A stretch of 64,000 nt of DNA from Seminavis robusta (lineage: Eukaryota; Bacillariophyta; Bacillariophyceae; Naviculales; Naviculaceae), in NCBI GenBank assembly GCA_903772945.1, contig CAICTM010000013.1:62001-126000 (forward strand), given 5' to 3'. The position numbers and the translations under genes were made by a program. Below, one piece after another: positions 41,727-53,754 of this stretch. Each line of letters opens with the position of its first letter. Position 1 is the stretch's first letter. The notes under the pieces are model-generated. The model ran no database searches. It had not been told where the DNA came from and saw nothing but the letters and a program-made list of their open reading frames with translations.

Positions 41727-44342
41727 GGCAGCCCAAGCCCACTTGGTACGGTGTGTGTTTTTGTACGAACAGAACGGAACAATAGGGACGATGCACTCCA
41801 TGGCAATACAATATCTGTGACCGTACTTAGACTACTTACTTTCCAGCTTTCAAAGCATATCGTAGCTCCGTCCGTGGCTGTAGCTTGAAATCGACATGGA
41901 CTAGACGGCGTACGTACGTAGCCTTGGCTTGAAACGAAATGAGGGTTGACAAAAAATAAGGAGCAGTGGCACCACAATCGCTTCGTTGTGGTGTCTCCCG
42001 GTACCTTAGGAGCCTCAGCGATGGTTGCATTGCTTGACGTTTGACGCGAACTCAGCCAGTTTGTCGGCCTTCCCTTTGGTCGGACGTCCCATAATCATGA
42101 CCAAGGTGCATTCATTGTGCCGTGCGCTTGCTTCTTTTCTGTCACTTGCTCGCCAAGTTCAGGCAAGCAAGTACGCGGGTTTGGGCTGTGCCACAAGAAC
42201 GCTTGATGCTCGTGTGCTCGTTTACCACCTCTAGCTACTAGTAGAGATGAAGAAGCTCTCTGAAATCCTCAGCAACCTTCTTGTGAGCGGCAGACGAAGT
42301 AACTTCCGATACGTGGATAATGGGGATGGTGCTGGCTAGCTAGTAGTCCAAGATTTCGATATCGGCGACCAAGGGAAAAGCGCGTCGCATACATGTATGC
42401 CCCTCGAATAATGGCACGTCTCTTGATACCCCCATCTTCTCTGCTTTGTACCTGCAGTACAAAGCTAGCTGCCGTACCGCAGTAGAAAACAGGCACCGAT
42501 GTACCGGTACCGGTACGAATAGCTGATGTACGAGAGGGCAATGATTCTTTAATCTTATGTGTACGCGCCATTGTGTACCGTACGTTAGCGTACAACTGCG
42601 AAGTGAAGGGCTAGCTAGGTACAGTGCGACGCCACCCTAGTTTACAGTAACAATTTTGGAGAGACTGATGGCTTACGGGAAATTAAAGCCCACAGCCACA
42701 AACAAACGACAATGGACCGAGAAATTGAGACATGCAAACATGCATGAAGCCACAGAGAGTACATGTATGTAGGGAGCTGGGTAGGGACAGAGGGTGAGGC
42801 AACGACCTTGATAGGGTTCTTAGCCTCGCTTCAATGTTGGACAACTTGCCCCCCAAAGCAATATCATAAACGTAGGCTGGACATAGGCAGTCCTTTCCGC
42901 AGCATCTGAGCTGCCCCTAGTACGGCCGCCAATTTTACAATGGGTTTGGGCGAAGAATAAGCTGGGCAGCTAGATACTAGGCATCTCTGAACCTGCTGGA
43001 TTCTGGAGTACATAGTTATGCATCCGCACCGGTACCGCACCCTGCCAGCGTCTCTCTAGTGCCCAAGTATTGACAGGTTTGATGCATGCAGTCTCAATAG
43101 CTGCCAGCCTCTTGTACCGGTGTCTCGGGCATCTGTTGTCGTTGGGATATCTTCGCCAACAGACAAACATGTATCCGCCCCAGACAAGACTTTGAATTTT
43201 TGGTTGGGACACCTGAATCCATGACCAGACCACCGGACAATCATTTGCTGCACTCTGATGTGCTGTCAGCCTTTCTCGAGGTAGCTAGCGATATGGAAAA
43301 AAATGGTGTTCGGAGCTCTTGAACTCACCGTTGAGCCCACCTGGACTGCTGCGGCTTAAAGAACTCCTTCAATAGAGGAGTCTATAGTGACGGCCCCAAA
43401 CCAATTTTCGTGTACCGGTTGCAAGGCTCCCATCCCACATCAACCGAAACCAAGTGCAGCATTTAGTTGATTCGGCGAGAGAGAGCACTGTAAGTTAATC
43501 ATCCTTGTCGCGTGAGATGAGGCAATAACCTGCATGATGGGTTGACAATGGATGGAATTGAGCCCACAGACCTGGACAATGAGCCGGAAAGGCTTGAGAT
43601 CCTACATTCGCAGCCGTTGCCCAAGCATCTCACTCAGACCTTTGGCGAAAAAGATATTTGGAAATTCCGGTTTACGTACCCCGGTATCTCGGACATATCG
43701 AGCAGAAGAAATTCATCGTCCAACCACTCCACGCGTTGAACTGTCACGTTTGATAGTGGAGTGTAGCACTTTATGGGATTGCAAGCACGGTTTACAGCAC
43801 GGTACGAGCGCATTTCTCTAAGAAAGAAACGCCCGTCAATGCCCATCGGCACTGCCCTTCCGAGAGATGACGCACTAACGGTTTGGGGGAGGGTTTTTCA
43901 ATATGTCCTCTAACTCTTACTGTTGTGTGTTGGGGGAAGATTTAACCTTACGTCTGGCCTTCGACCGAAAGTCCCGCTTTAGACTGTCCAGACTTCTGCA
44001 AAAAGGGTGCGCAGCACCATCATGGCTCACGAAAAAAGAAAGCCCACCACTGCAAAGGTGCCGGTGGCTAGACTACTGGCTACATGTGTAGCCAGCAATT
44101 GTTTCGAGGTCTGCCTCTATCACTCTCGAGGCACATCATCCATCATCTCAAAGCCAGCTGCCATAAAATCGCTGGTTGGTCAGTGATAAACGGCAAACTT
44201 TGATCGATCCACAAAGTCTTGTCGTCTTCCTTGCTGCTCGCTTTCCCCACGACACCAAGGACCACGAAAGCTGAACCGCTTCCGTGAAAGGCAACACACA
44301 CGCATTTACAAGCCCTCATTCTTTCCCAAACCCAGAACGACC
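41727..44342. other. 2.6-kb intergenic region upstream of the silicon transporter gene
   Basis: No gene I can support; ORFs below 125 codons without domains occur on both strands. The stretch contains a triple GTACCGGTACCGGTAC at about 42499 and several CTAG clusters. The SIT promoter must lie near its right end. Confidence 0.4.
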
Positions 44343-47300
44343 ATGAGCATCCAAGACGGAAACTACGTTATCGAGGTCTCTTCCGATGAAGAAGGCTCTA
44401 CTACTGAGTTGAAGCTCGACGATGTCGGGGATACTGCATTTAAGAATGCCTACTGCAATCGAAATCCCTTTACTTATCACACTGATGACGAAGACGAAGA
44501 AGCGAGTGTCGGCGACGACGACATGGGCAATGTACAGTTTCATGTTGCCAATGGACACGGAGAGCTGGTCCAGTTCCCCGAGGAAACCAGAGGAGATACC
44601 TCTCACCTCTCAGAGAGTGATGAAAAATCTCTCGGCTCGGATTCGTTAAGCTACAGTGGTTTTCCCTCGCGCGATAAACTGGAATACGAGGAGCAGGAGG
44701 AAATGCCGCCACCACTCAAGAGAGGAGGTGGTCGCTCCGTGATTGGCGCCGGTGTTGAGAGTATCAAATACATATTCTCCATGGTACTTCTCGTTTTCTC
44801 CGTGATCGTTGTTTCGGCTTCCATCTTTGCCAGTCAAACTGTTGCCACGGCAGAGAGTGGAATCCATCCCATTGCAGCCTTTGTCATTTTCTGGTTCCTC
44901 ATTTGCTGGCTGGCAATGATGGAAGGAGGACAAGGCGCCTTGGTCGGTCTCCAACCTATCGAACCTGAACTCTATGAACAGACTCATCACAAGGCGGCCA
45001 TGGTCGCAAGATATTCTCAAAAGGGAGACAACATGGAACGCTTCATTGTTGGAAGGCAGTTCTTGGTCGTCTTGGTGGTGTTTGTTATGAACATGATGGC
45101 CTCGGCGACAGCGGATGCGGATGTCCTGGGTCTCTCTGGTGTCATGAAAGAAATCTTCCTCTCTACTGGGGTATCCTTGATGATGGTTGCCATTGTGATT
45201 GGGCAGCTCACAGCCCAGGTCAATGCGGCCAATTGCATGATTGATTTCATCAACAACTACTTCATGCTCTTCACTCTCTGGCTGTCTCTAATGATTGAGT
45301 TCTCAGGGCTCCTCCACTGTGTCTACTTGGTCCAGATGATTTTTGCCAAGATTGCTGGGACGCCCATTGAAACTGCTCCAAGGAATCTCCTACAGACCAT
45401 CTTCTTCTGGGTGAGAGTTCTCCTATCTCTTGTCATCCTAGCTTTTGCCCTTGCTGTCACCCTTCAAGCTCTCTTTGATGGAAATACTGCCATGTGGGAA
45501 GGTGTCCCTTCTGGAGTTTCCGTGGTAGTTCTGTTCCTTCTCATGGCTTTTGTTGGTCTAATGGAGGGCATGCAGATTGCTCTCTTTGCTGTTGTGAATC
45601 TTCCAGAAGAAGAGCTTCAAAGGCATCCTAGAGCTTTTGCCAACTGTCAGTTTACCTTTACGGGACAGAACCTCCAAGCCTTCCTGATTGGTCGCCAAAT
45701 CTGTGCAACCATTTGCATGTTTGTGGTGGCTCGCATTACCACGTTGGCTGTGCCTGCGGGTGAGCCCAACATCTTTGATGTCAATGACGGACTCCAGCAA
45801 TTCTTTAATACTGGTCTTCTTGGAGCTCTCATCACCACTGTCCTTGCCTCCTTGGTTTGGCGTATCATTGCTTCCTCCTTCCCTGTTGCCTTCCTGTCAA
45901 ACCCTGTGATCTACTGGATCATTCGACTCTGCTTGCTGCTTGAGCATTCTGGTGTCTGTTCCTCGGCCTGGGTTCTGGCCCGTTTCCACAAGCCCTTTGT
46001 TGGATATCAACCTGATGAAGTGCACCTGGATGGTGCTGATCCTCACACAGCCGAGCCAGTGACCCGCCGTGACAAGGATATTGACCGCATGTCTACAGTC
46101 TTCAAGTTTACCTATTCTTTGGCGCTCCATGGATTTGCTGTCGTGCTGGTCATCGCTGCTATGTTTCAACAGCAGACTGCTGCCACTGCTGATATGGGTA
46201 TCCCCCCGATTGCTGCTTTCGTCATCTTCTGGTTTCTGATTGCATGGTTGGCTATGATGGAGGGTGGCCAAGGAGCACTAGTTGGCCTTCAGCCCATTGA
46301 TCCAAAGAGGTATGCCGGAAGCCACCCTAAAACCCTTATGAGTACCAAAATCATTCACAACGGAGACAATATGGAGCGTTTTATTGTCGGAAGGCAGTTT
46401 TTGGTTGTCCTGGTGGTCTTTGTGATCAACATGATGGCTTCCGCAATCAAGAACCCTTCCGTACTTGGACTTGGTGACTTGCTGACGGAAATATTTGTAA
46501 ACTCTGGCCTATCCCTCATCCTTGTGACCATCACAATCGGCCAACTGACAGCCCAAGTTAATGCGGCCAACTGGTAAGTTCAATGTGGTGACTCTGTATA
46601 GCATGTTGTGCCGGTTCCTTTTAAGTCTTACTGACTCCATTCATTTCTCTCTGTCTAGTATGCTTGATTTCTTGAATAACTACTTCATGGTCTTCACCAG
46701 TTGGATCTCCCTCGCCATTGAGTTCTCTGGTCTACTACACTGTGTATATCTTGTTCAAATTGTCTTCTCCAAGGTTACTGGTCAAGCCACAGAGGGCACA
46801 GAAAAGCCAAACAGTGCTCTGCAGTCCCTCTTCTTCTGGGCACGCGTTCTGGTGTCGCTTGCCATCCTTGGGTTTTCATTTGCAGTCATCCTGAAGGCAC
46901 TTTTCGATGGAAACACTACAATGTGGGAAGGTGTTCCTCAAGCAGTATCCGTGGTCATCTTCTTTGTCTTGATGTTCTTTGTGGGCCTTATGGAGGGCAT
47001 GCAGATTGCCTTGTTCGCAGTCATCAACATGGAGGAGGAAGAGGTTCAAAACCATTCAGTGGCACATGCAAACTGCAAATTGGTTTTTACGGGACAGAAC
47101 TTGCAAGCATTCTTGATTGGCCGCCAAGTCTGTGTGACCATATGCATGTTTGTGGTCGCCAGGATCACTACACTTGCTGTACCCGCTGATGAACCTAACA
47201 TCTTTGGAGTCAGCAATGGCACTCAGGTGTTCTTTGACACTGGTCTCCTTGGGGCCTTGATTACTACTGTTGTTGCGTCCCTTGTTTGGCGAATCGTTGC

Positions 47301-48867
47301 ATCATCATTCCCACTTGCCTTCCTGTCGAATCCACTGATCTATTTGATCATCCGCATCTGCTTGGTTCTTGAAACGTCAGGGGTTTGCTCTGCAGCATGG
47401 GTTCTTGGACGGTGGAACAAGCTAATTGCTGGCTACCAGCCAGATGAGGTCTATCTCGAAGATGCAGAGCCACACACAGATGAACCAGTGACTCGTCGTG
47501 ACAAGGATGTCGATGTGACTGTGACTGTCATCAAGTATGTCTACTCTACTGCCCTGTTGGTGTTCTCTGTGGTTGTTGTCATGGCGGCTGTCTTCAGTGA
47601 GCAAACCCTGCTCAGTAAAGAAGCACATCCTGCTGTTGCATTCATTGTACTTTGGGTGCTTGTGATTTGGCTTGCCATGATGGAAGGAGGACAAGGTTGT
47701 TTGGTCGGTCTCCAGCCAGTAGACAAGACCTTGTATAGCCACAGCCATCCAACTGCTTTGAGGAGTACTGCACTGGCACACCGAGGAGACAACATGGAAC
47801 GTTTTATTGTGGGCCGTCAGTTCCTTGTTGTCCTGGTTGTCTTTGTCATCAACATGTGCGGTGCTGCCCTGTCAGGTACTACGGTACTCAATCTTCCAAC
47901 GCTCGCAAATGAAATCTTTGTGGCTTCTGGTGTGGCAATGATGCTGATGACCATTGTCATTGGGCAACTGACGGCCCAAGTGAATGCAGCGAATTGCATG
48001 TTGGATTTCATCAACAATTACTTCATGGTCTTCACCACCCATGCTTCATTGGCTATTGAGTTTTCGGGCCTTCTGCACAGTGTATATCTTGTCCAGATGT
48101 TCTTTGGCCTGTGCACTGGCAATGCAGGGGGGGATGGAGGCGGAAGAAGTAATGTTCAGAAGGCATTCTTCTGGTCCCGAGTTCTCATGTCTCTGGGTAT
48201 CCTTGGTCTCTCTTTTGCTGTCACACTCGAAGCCCTCTTTTCTGGCAAGACAGCAATGTGGGAAGGCGTCCCCAATGGAGTGTCCGTAGTTGTTTTCTTT
48301 GCATTGATGTGCTTTGTGGGGCTCATGGAGGGCATGCAGATTGCATTGTTTGCTGTCATCAATATGCCAGAGGACATGCTCCAGTCTTCAACATTTGCCA
48401 ACAAGACCTGTAAATTAACCTTTGAGGGCAACAACCTTCAGGCTTTCTTGATTGGGAGGCAAATCTGTGTGACCATTTGCATGTTTGTTGTGGCTCGCAT
48501 CACAACCATTGTTGTGGAAGAGGGAGAAAGTAACATCTTCGGCATCTCGAATGGTCTTCAGGCGTTCCTCAACACTGGTCTACTTGGAGCCATCATTACA
48601 ACTCTGGTGGCCTCTTTGGGCTGGCGCATTGTGGCATCATCCTTCCCAGTTGCATTCTTGTCCAATCCATTGGTCTACATGATCCTTCGGTTGTGTCTTT
48701 TGTTGGAGCACACAGGTGTCTGTTCATCAGCTTGGTTGTTGGCCATCATTCAACGGGCTGTTCTAGGTTACAAGGTCGATGAAGACTACATTGGAACACC
48801 AGAAGAACGTGCCGCGGCCACCAAGACAGATACCACTGAAGAATACCTGCAATCCATCCATGCATAA
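44343..48867 (+). CDS. SIT: Triple-fused silicon transporter (three SIT units in one protein)
   Basis: Two exons (44343-46573, 46659-48867; 85-nt intron) give 1479 residues. After an acidic cytosolic N-terminus (about 1-138) come three homologous multi-helix units, each with the SIT hallmarks in the same order. Unit 1: EGGQ about 193, GRQ 236, EGMQ 408, GRQ 449. Unit 2: about 639, 682, 855, 897. Unit 3: about 1085, 1128, 1300, 1342. Units are joined by near-identical linkers (GYQPDEV...EPVTRRDKD). SITs import silicic acid, usually with sodium, for frustule silicification; most have one unit. Each unit also carries a CMLD-type motif (CMID in unit 1, CMLD in units 2 and 3). The intron splits the Cys codon of the unit-2 motif. 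Triple SITs have been described from an araphid pennate diatom (Synedra), to my recollection. Confidence 0.93.
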
Positions 48868-49816
48868 TGTCCGAGACAAGTCGCTGTCTCTCGGTTTCAC
48901 TCTTCCGACCTCCAGTTGGTTCCTGCCACCTTCCACGGGGAACACGTGCCTCTTCCGTGGGCATCTTTCATTCTCGGATGGATTGCGTTTGGGGAACATC
49001 CGATCTGCAGCAGCGATGAGCACCGCGATCTCATGATCGTTGGCTCATCCACTTTATGTACCGTAGCAAGTAGCAATATTTCATAGATAAAGAATATAGA
49101 AGAAAGCATAAGCTGTAAACCACCATGCGATATTCTTGCGTTTGAGACTGCAGCGAGTGGATTCCCTGTCGTCATGGTCGTTTCAACTCTTCGAGTTCGG
49201 TACCACCAGCTGCAGCGAAGCAACTCGAGTCGAACAGCCAAGGTCGTCGTTGTTTGTGGTGTTTTGTCTTCGACTGGTCGATGAGTTCACGTCTTGGCGA
49301 CGTGCCAGGATGCCTTTTACCTCCTCGACGCTTGTTGAATCCACTCGAAAAGCACCCAGCAGTGTAGACCACAAGTTGGCTGCTTCGCATGGGCGGCCGG
49401 AGAAGGCTCAGGATCAAGCAGCATTTATCAGCTTGTCTTCGAAACTGGCTTGGATACTACTCCAGTTGTAGGTGTCTTTTCCGCTGATGATCTCGATTAG
49501 CGGGTAATGCAATGAGAGGTCGTGAGCTTGGGCGTCCCGTTCTAGCTAGTACCGGGCGGTATGGCGGGTTCTTGTCCTTTGACTTGTGTGCGCTGGGGTC
49601 CTTGGACGAAGGGCGTCTTTTGAGGGTCTGCCTGGCTCCGAAACCTCCAAAATGTTGGGCTTTTTTTTGACGCTAGAGACCAGGGATCTTCTTGAAAAAG
49701 CATCATGCTGACAGGTTGATTGTTGACTGTCAATGCCATGCCTAATAATGATGCTACTGTACTGGTACCACCACCACAGAAACAACCAGTCGCCTACTAA
49801 ATTAAAAACTAACTAC
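48868..49816. other. 3' flank of the SIT gene, no gene seen
   Basis: Includes the SIT 3' UTR. A plus-strand 111-codon frame at 49136-49471 has no domain and is overlapped by several opposite-strand frames, so I do not call it. Confidence 0.4.
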
Positions 49817-50816
49817 CTAATAATCAAACTCATTGCCAATTCGGTCATTGTATTCCACTTGGAATACATTTCTCTTCTTCTCAATGAGCACCTGCTCAAT
49901 GTTGGCAACGGCATGGAAGGCAACACCATGCTTTTGAAGTGGGTGGCGCCAGATGCCGTGGAGGGCTTCCCACTTCTTGAAGCGCCTGTTCACAGTCTCA
50001 TGCCTGGCACGGGCAAGAGCCTTGCGGCGCCTCTGCTGATCATTGTCGAGATGCTTCCAAGGGGTATCAAAAAACTCAGGGTGGCCACGGTAGCCACTAT
50101 CAGCAACAGCTCTCTCATCCCCTTCCAGGCAGTCAACAAAGGAACTCATGGCAATCTTCAAATCAGGCCACTCGCCACAAGGGAAGGGACCATTGATCCA
50201 TACAATGTGACCAGTCTGAATGGCAGTAGCAACCTCATACCTCAAGCCAGCACTCTTGAATTTTTTTGTGAACCAACGGGAGCTGAATGGATGCTGCTCA
50301 TTGATTCGGAAGTCTGTTCCATCAAGAGTCACCTTGCATCGGCTGCCATTGTCACTGATAAGTCTGTTCTCCCACTTGATCTGTGAGTGGCAGAGAAACA
50401 TGAGATTTAAGTGTAAAAAAAGTGAAGTGAGTTGATGCCATTTAGACAAAGTGAAGTGAGTTGATGCCATTTAGACGTTCCAGACGTACCACAGGAAGAA
50501 GAGCCAATCTCTCTAGAAATTTCCAAATCCACCTGGCAGAAGTAGCTGGATCGACACCCACTTTGGTAGCTAGGACAATGTTGGTGGCATAAGTGCGTAG
50601 AAACATAAGAGAAAGCATGAAATACTTTAAGTGGTTGGTGTTCTTCAATGGAGATACCGTCTTATCGATCATGTTCCAGAGAAGGGCAATGTAGTAGGGT
50701 TCCAGCCCAAAATGTGCGACATAGGTTGATTTGACATAGGCCTCAGCTCGATCACCATTTATGTCAAAGTACTGTTTGCCAAAGCGCTCAACGTGCTTGC
50801 AATTAACTCGGACCAT
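49817..50816 (-). CDS. DDE transposase (DDE_Tnp_4-like), element B
   Basis: Two exons (50490-50816, then 49817-50380; 109-nt intron with GTACGT donor and CACAG acceptor) give 296 residues. Exon 1 is the helical N-terminal domain (TNHLKYFMLSLMFLRTYATN, VGVDPATSARWIWKFLERL). Exon 2 has the nuclease core: VTLDGTDFRI (first Asp), WINGPFPCGEWPDLKI, VADSGYRGHPEF (second Asp) and RARHETVNRRFKKWEAL (Glu). The frame is intact, so this copy could be active or recently so. The intron contains a 27-bp tandem duplication. It is divergent from the partner gene at 52043-53754 and belongs to the same family as the transposase at 61246-62173. Confidence 0.8.
50421..50476. repeat. 27-bp tandem duplication inside the transposase intron
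   Basis: Two identical copies of an AGTGAAGTGAGTTGATGCC-type unit start at 50421 and 50450. They fall entirely within the inferred intron, extending the apparent exon-1 frame with non-family sequence. Confidence 0.8.
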
Positions 50817-52042
50817 TGTTGTTGTTGTAGTTGTAGTTGCTTTTCAAAGTGTAAGAAAAAAATTTGTGAAATGATAGAAAAAGGGCATGAAGAAGGAAGG
50901 CAAAATACGTCGCTCCACCATTTGGTCCGCTGTACCCGTTCAATTGGTATCAAAGTTATACAGTCCCGTCCCGTCATGTTCAAGTGAGATGCCTGAAACA
51001 GAGAAGGCCATTGTGACCTTGTGTAAACCGGCAAAAAGAGACGCTTTTTGTCATGGTCAAAGTTACAGTGGTCAGCTGATCTTGTCAAATCTTGTGAATT
51101 GGTCATCCACGATTCTAGTATCGAAATCACTCCAAAACTGCATGAGTGGGACAGATTCAAATTTTGTTAAGTAGGAACCAGCGCATGATTTCTATTATGT
51201 GGAACTGCCAGACTCGCTAAAATTCAAATTCCTGGCTCACAAACTAGAAGGTCAAGCTCTAGCCCGACCAAAAGTGGATGAAAACTATAAGTCAGGAGAA
51301 AGCGCCCATGTCCAAGCTTTGACGCCCAAGATATGTCTAGATAAGTCGAGTTGATTGGTCTAGTTACTTGCCCCTTCTAAAGTAGGTACTAGAGGCTTAG
51401 AAGACTATTCGAGGCTGGTCTATACAGTGTTATTCTATGTGCTACAGGTCTGGAATCAAGCGGCACAGGACGCTTTTTGCGTTCTAGGCCGGTTTTCAGG
51501 TGTGTGGCCCTGGTCAGCCAGATTGAATTTGCCACTCAAATTTAGGCCCTAGATACTGTCTTTTATATATAGATTGAAGGAACGCTAAGTTTGGCTACAC
51601 CAAAGCATTTGGTTCTTCCAGGCCGACCACCTAGAGTTGGACAAATGGAATTGTCTCTTGACTTTGTGTTTTTCATGTCGGTGTGGCACACACCGTGGCA
51701 CGGCCATAGCACGAAATTATAAGTTGATTGTTGGGACACTCTTAATACAGAAGGGCCGACTGGCTAAAGAGTGGGAGAGGACGTTCTAGACGTTATCGTC
51801 ACACCTGTTTGCTAGGTCATTGCGCAAGTTGACCGGTTTGCACATGAGTCACATTCCGATTACCAGCATCCGACACGATTAAACCCAAACTGCACAGATG
51901 TACAAATAGTACCATTCCGGGAAACTCAGTTGCCAATCAAGTCACAACTACCATGAGATCGCTCCTCTGAATATTCCGTTTCATCAAACCAAAAGCCGAT
52001 GACAGTTTCATTTCCAGATCTCACAATCTTCTGTCCGCAAAG
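50817..52042. other. Central spacer of transposon B
   Basis: About 1.2 kb between the divergent transposase and partner genes. No ORF of note and no clear repeats. It presumably contains both promoters. Confidence 0.4.
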
Positions 52043-53754
52043 ATGGGAAAGCTCGAAGCAACAAAGAAGAAGGCAGTTGTGAAACATGTCTTTCGCCAAG
52101 ACAGTAAGAGCAGTCACTAAAAAATAGGTCGCACCCAATATTGGTCGATTGGTTTTTAGCTGGAACCCAAATCGAAACCTATTCAGTCACTAACTCATTT
52201 CGGTCGAGGTTTAGGTTGCGACCGAAATCGACCGGTCGTTCCACTGGTCGATTCAAGGTCACTTTGCGACCAGTGGATCGACCAGGTCGCTGTTTTGGTT
52301 GTAGCCACATCAACACACAAAAGCCTCATCAACAGGCATAGCAACAGGCATAGCAACAGGCATAGCAATACCTGCCAACAAGGATATCCCATGGAAGAAG
52401 TAGCAATGAGCCGTAGCAGCTCAAAGACTGATGCGGCAGATTCATCTTGACGCTTCTTCCTGATGTCTGCTGCGGCCTTGTTGTGCTTCTCCACAAAGCC
52501 ATCTCCCTTTCCCTTAGCTCCTGCAGTCTTCATTGTCAAACCAAAGCAACCAAAGCAACCAAAGCAACCAAAGCAATCAATAAAGCACACTGATGAGTGA
52601 GCGAAATGAGCTCGAGCGAAAGTTTCCACGGAACGAACGACCGTTTCGGCGACCTATGTTGCAAACGAAATTTTAGTGATTGAATTGGTCAATTAGGTAT
52701 CAGTCGACCGATATGGCGACCCAATTTTAGTGAATGAAAAAGGTCGCCGTTTGGGTCGACCAGATAGGTATCTATTTGGGAACGACCAATAGTGCGACCT
52801 ATATTTTTAGTGACTGCTCTAAGGACTTCAAGTTTCTGTTGAAGGAACTCCGAGCTGGCAAAATCAAGTCCACCGAAAAGCCTGCTAGTGTTCGCAAACG
52901 CTATGAGCGCTATGAAAAGTACACTTCTGCTCAGTTTCGATCTCAGTTCAACAAAGCTAAGGCAATCTCGGGTGGAAATTTTAGTAAGTGCTTATTGTTT
53001 GCCCATGGTCCCTCCCATTACTATCATTGATTGCTAACACATTTTTCATCTACTAGCTACAAAGAAGGCTGCCACTTGTGGCGATGATTCAGAAGAGGAT
53101 GACGATGTGGATGAGGTGGAGGATGAAGTGGAAGAGACTGTAACTATGGAAGAGGCGCCGTCTTTGGTCAATGGTCTTCCAGGATTTGCTGGTTTACGAA
53201 TCTCAGATGATGATCCGACAATGACGGATCCATTGATTTGGACACCCAAGAAGCTAACAAAGCAGTGGAAAAATGGGCAAGGTATTCGCCACTACTCCAT
53301 TATTATTATATTGTCTAGCGGTGCTGTCGACCACCAGACTAACAATGTGGAGTGTGCTGTCAGCGACAATGGCATGAGATTTTCCATCAGTGAGCGTTGG
53401 CCATTGGTGTTGGAGTCCATTACTGAGTTTTATGATAGCTTCCCAAAGGCTATTGATGAAACCACTGATGAGTTCAACAGGCGCATGTATGGCTTTGAAG
53501 ACACAATCAAGGAGATCAAGCCATCCGGTGGATTGGTTTCGGTCCATCATGTTGAGCTACCATTTCAAGTTGATCCAACTACATTGCGAGTCAGGTTTGT
53601 TGGAACTGAAGATGGTGCCAAGTTCTGCCATGTAGACTTGGCTGAAAAGGCTAAGAAGGTAGTTGACAAAGTGCACATGATGAAAATCAGTGGTCGTGGA
53701 AACAAGGAAAGGACCAAGCAGATGCATGACTATTCTCAGCTTGGTGGCCATTAG
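52043..53754 (+). CDS. Transposon B partner protein, interrupted by a MITE
   Basis: Coding segments 52043-52107, 52823-52983 and 53057-53754 join in one frame of 307 residues if the 712-bp MITE and one target-duplication copy are left out and a 73-nt GT-AG intron is removed. The N-terminus is basic (MGKLEATKKKAVVKHVF), followed by a helical RYERYEKYTSAQFRSQFNKA region, an acidic stretch (DDSEEDDDVDEVEDEVEE) and a globular C-terminal part with VELPFQVDPTTLRVRF. The homologous partner in the 63-kb element has IDLPFEVEPDF at the equivalent place. Alternatively, an in-frame ATG at 52734 inside the MITE could start a chimeric protein. Function unknown; an accessory role in transposition is inferred from the conserved pairing with the transposase. 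Confidence 0.6.
52108..52819. mobile_element. 712-bp MITE with TAA target-site duplication
   Basis: The ends are inverted repeats (GAGCAGTCACTAAAAA...TAGTGACTGCTC) with an extended inner match around ATAGGTCGCA. TAA is duplicated at 52105-52107 and 52820-52822, the size and sequence typical of PIF/Harbinger (Tourist-like) elements. The interior has many GGTCGA/TCGACC palindromes, a 12-bp tandem repeat (CAACAGGCATAG, about 52332-52366), a 9-bp tandem repeat (AACCAAAGC, about 52540-52577) and a short minus-strand lysine-rich frame that could be a captured exon. Confidence 0.85.

Noticed and set aside
49136-49471. 111-codon plus-strand ORF downstream of the SIT gene
   Set aside because: No domain, competing frames on the other strand and a start within likely SIT 3' flank.
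52195-52629. 144-codon minus-strand ORF inside the MITE as a real gene
   Set aside because: Large parts translate the 9-bp and 12-bp tandem repeats (Cys/Gly/Phe and Leu/Cys runs). Only the short lysine-rich middle could be captured coding sequence.
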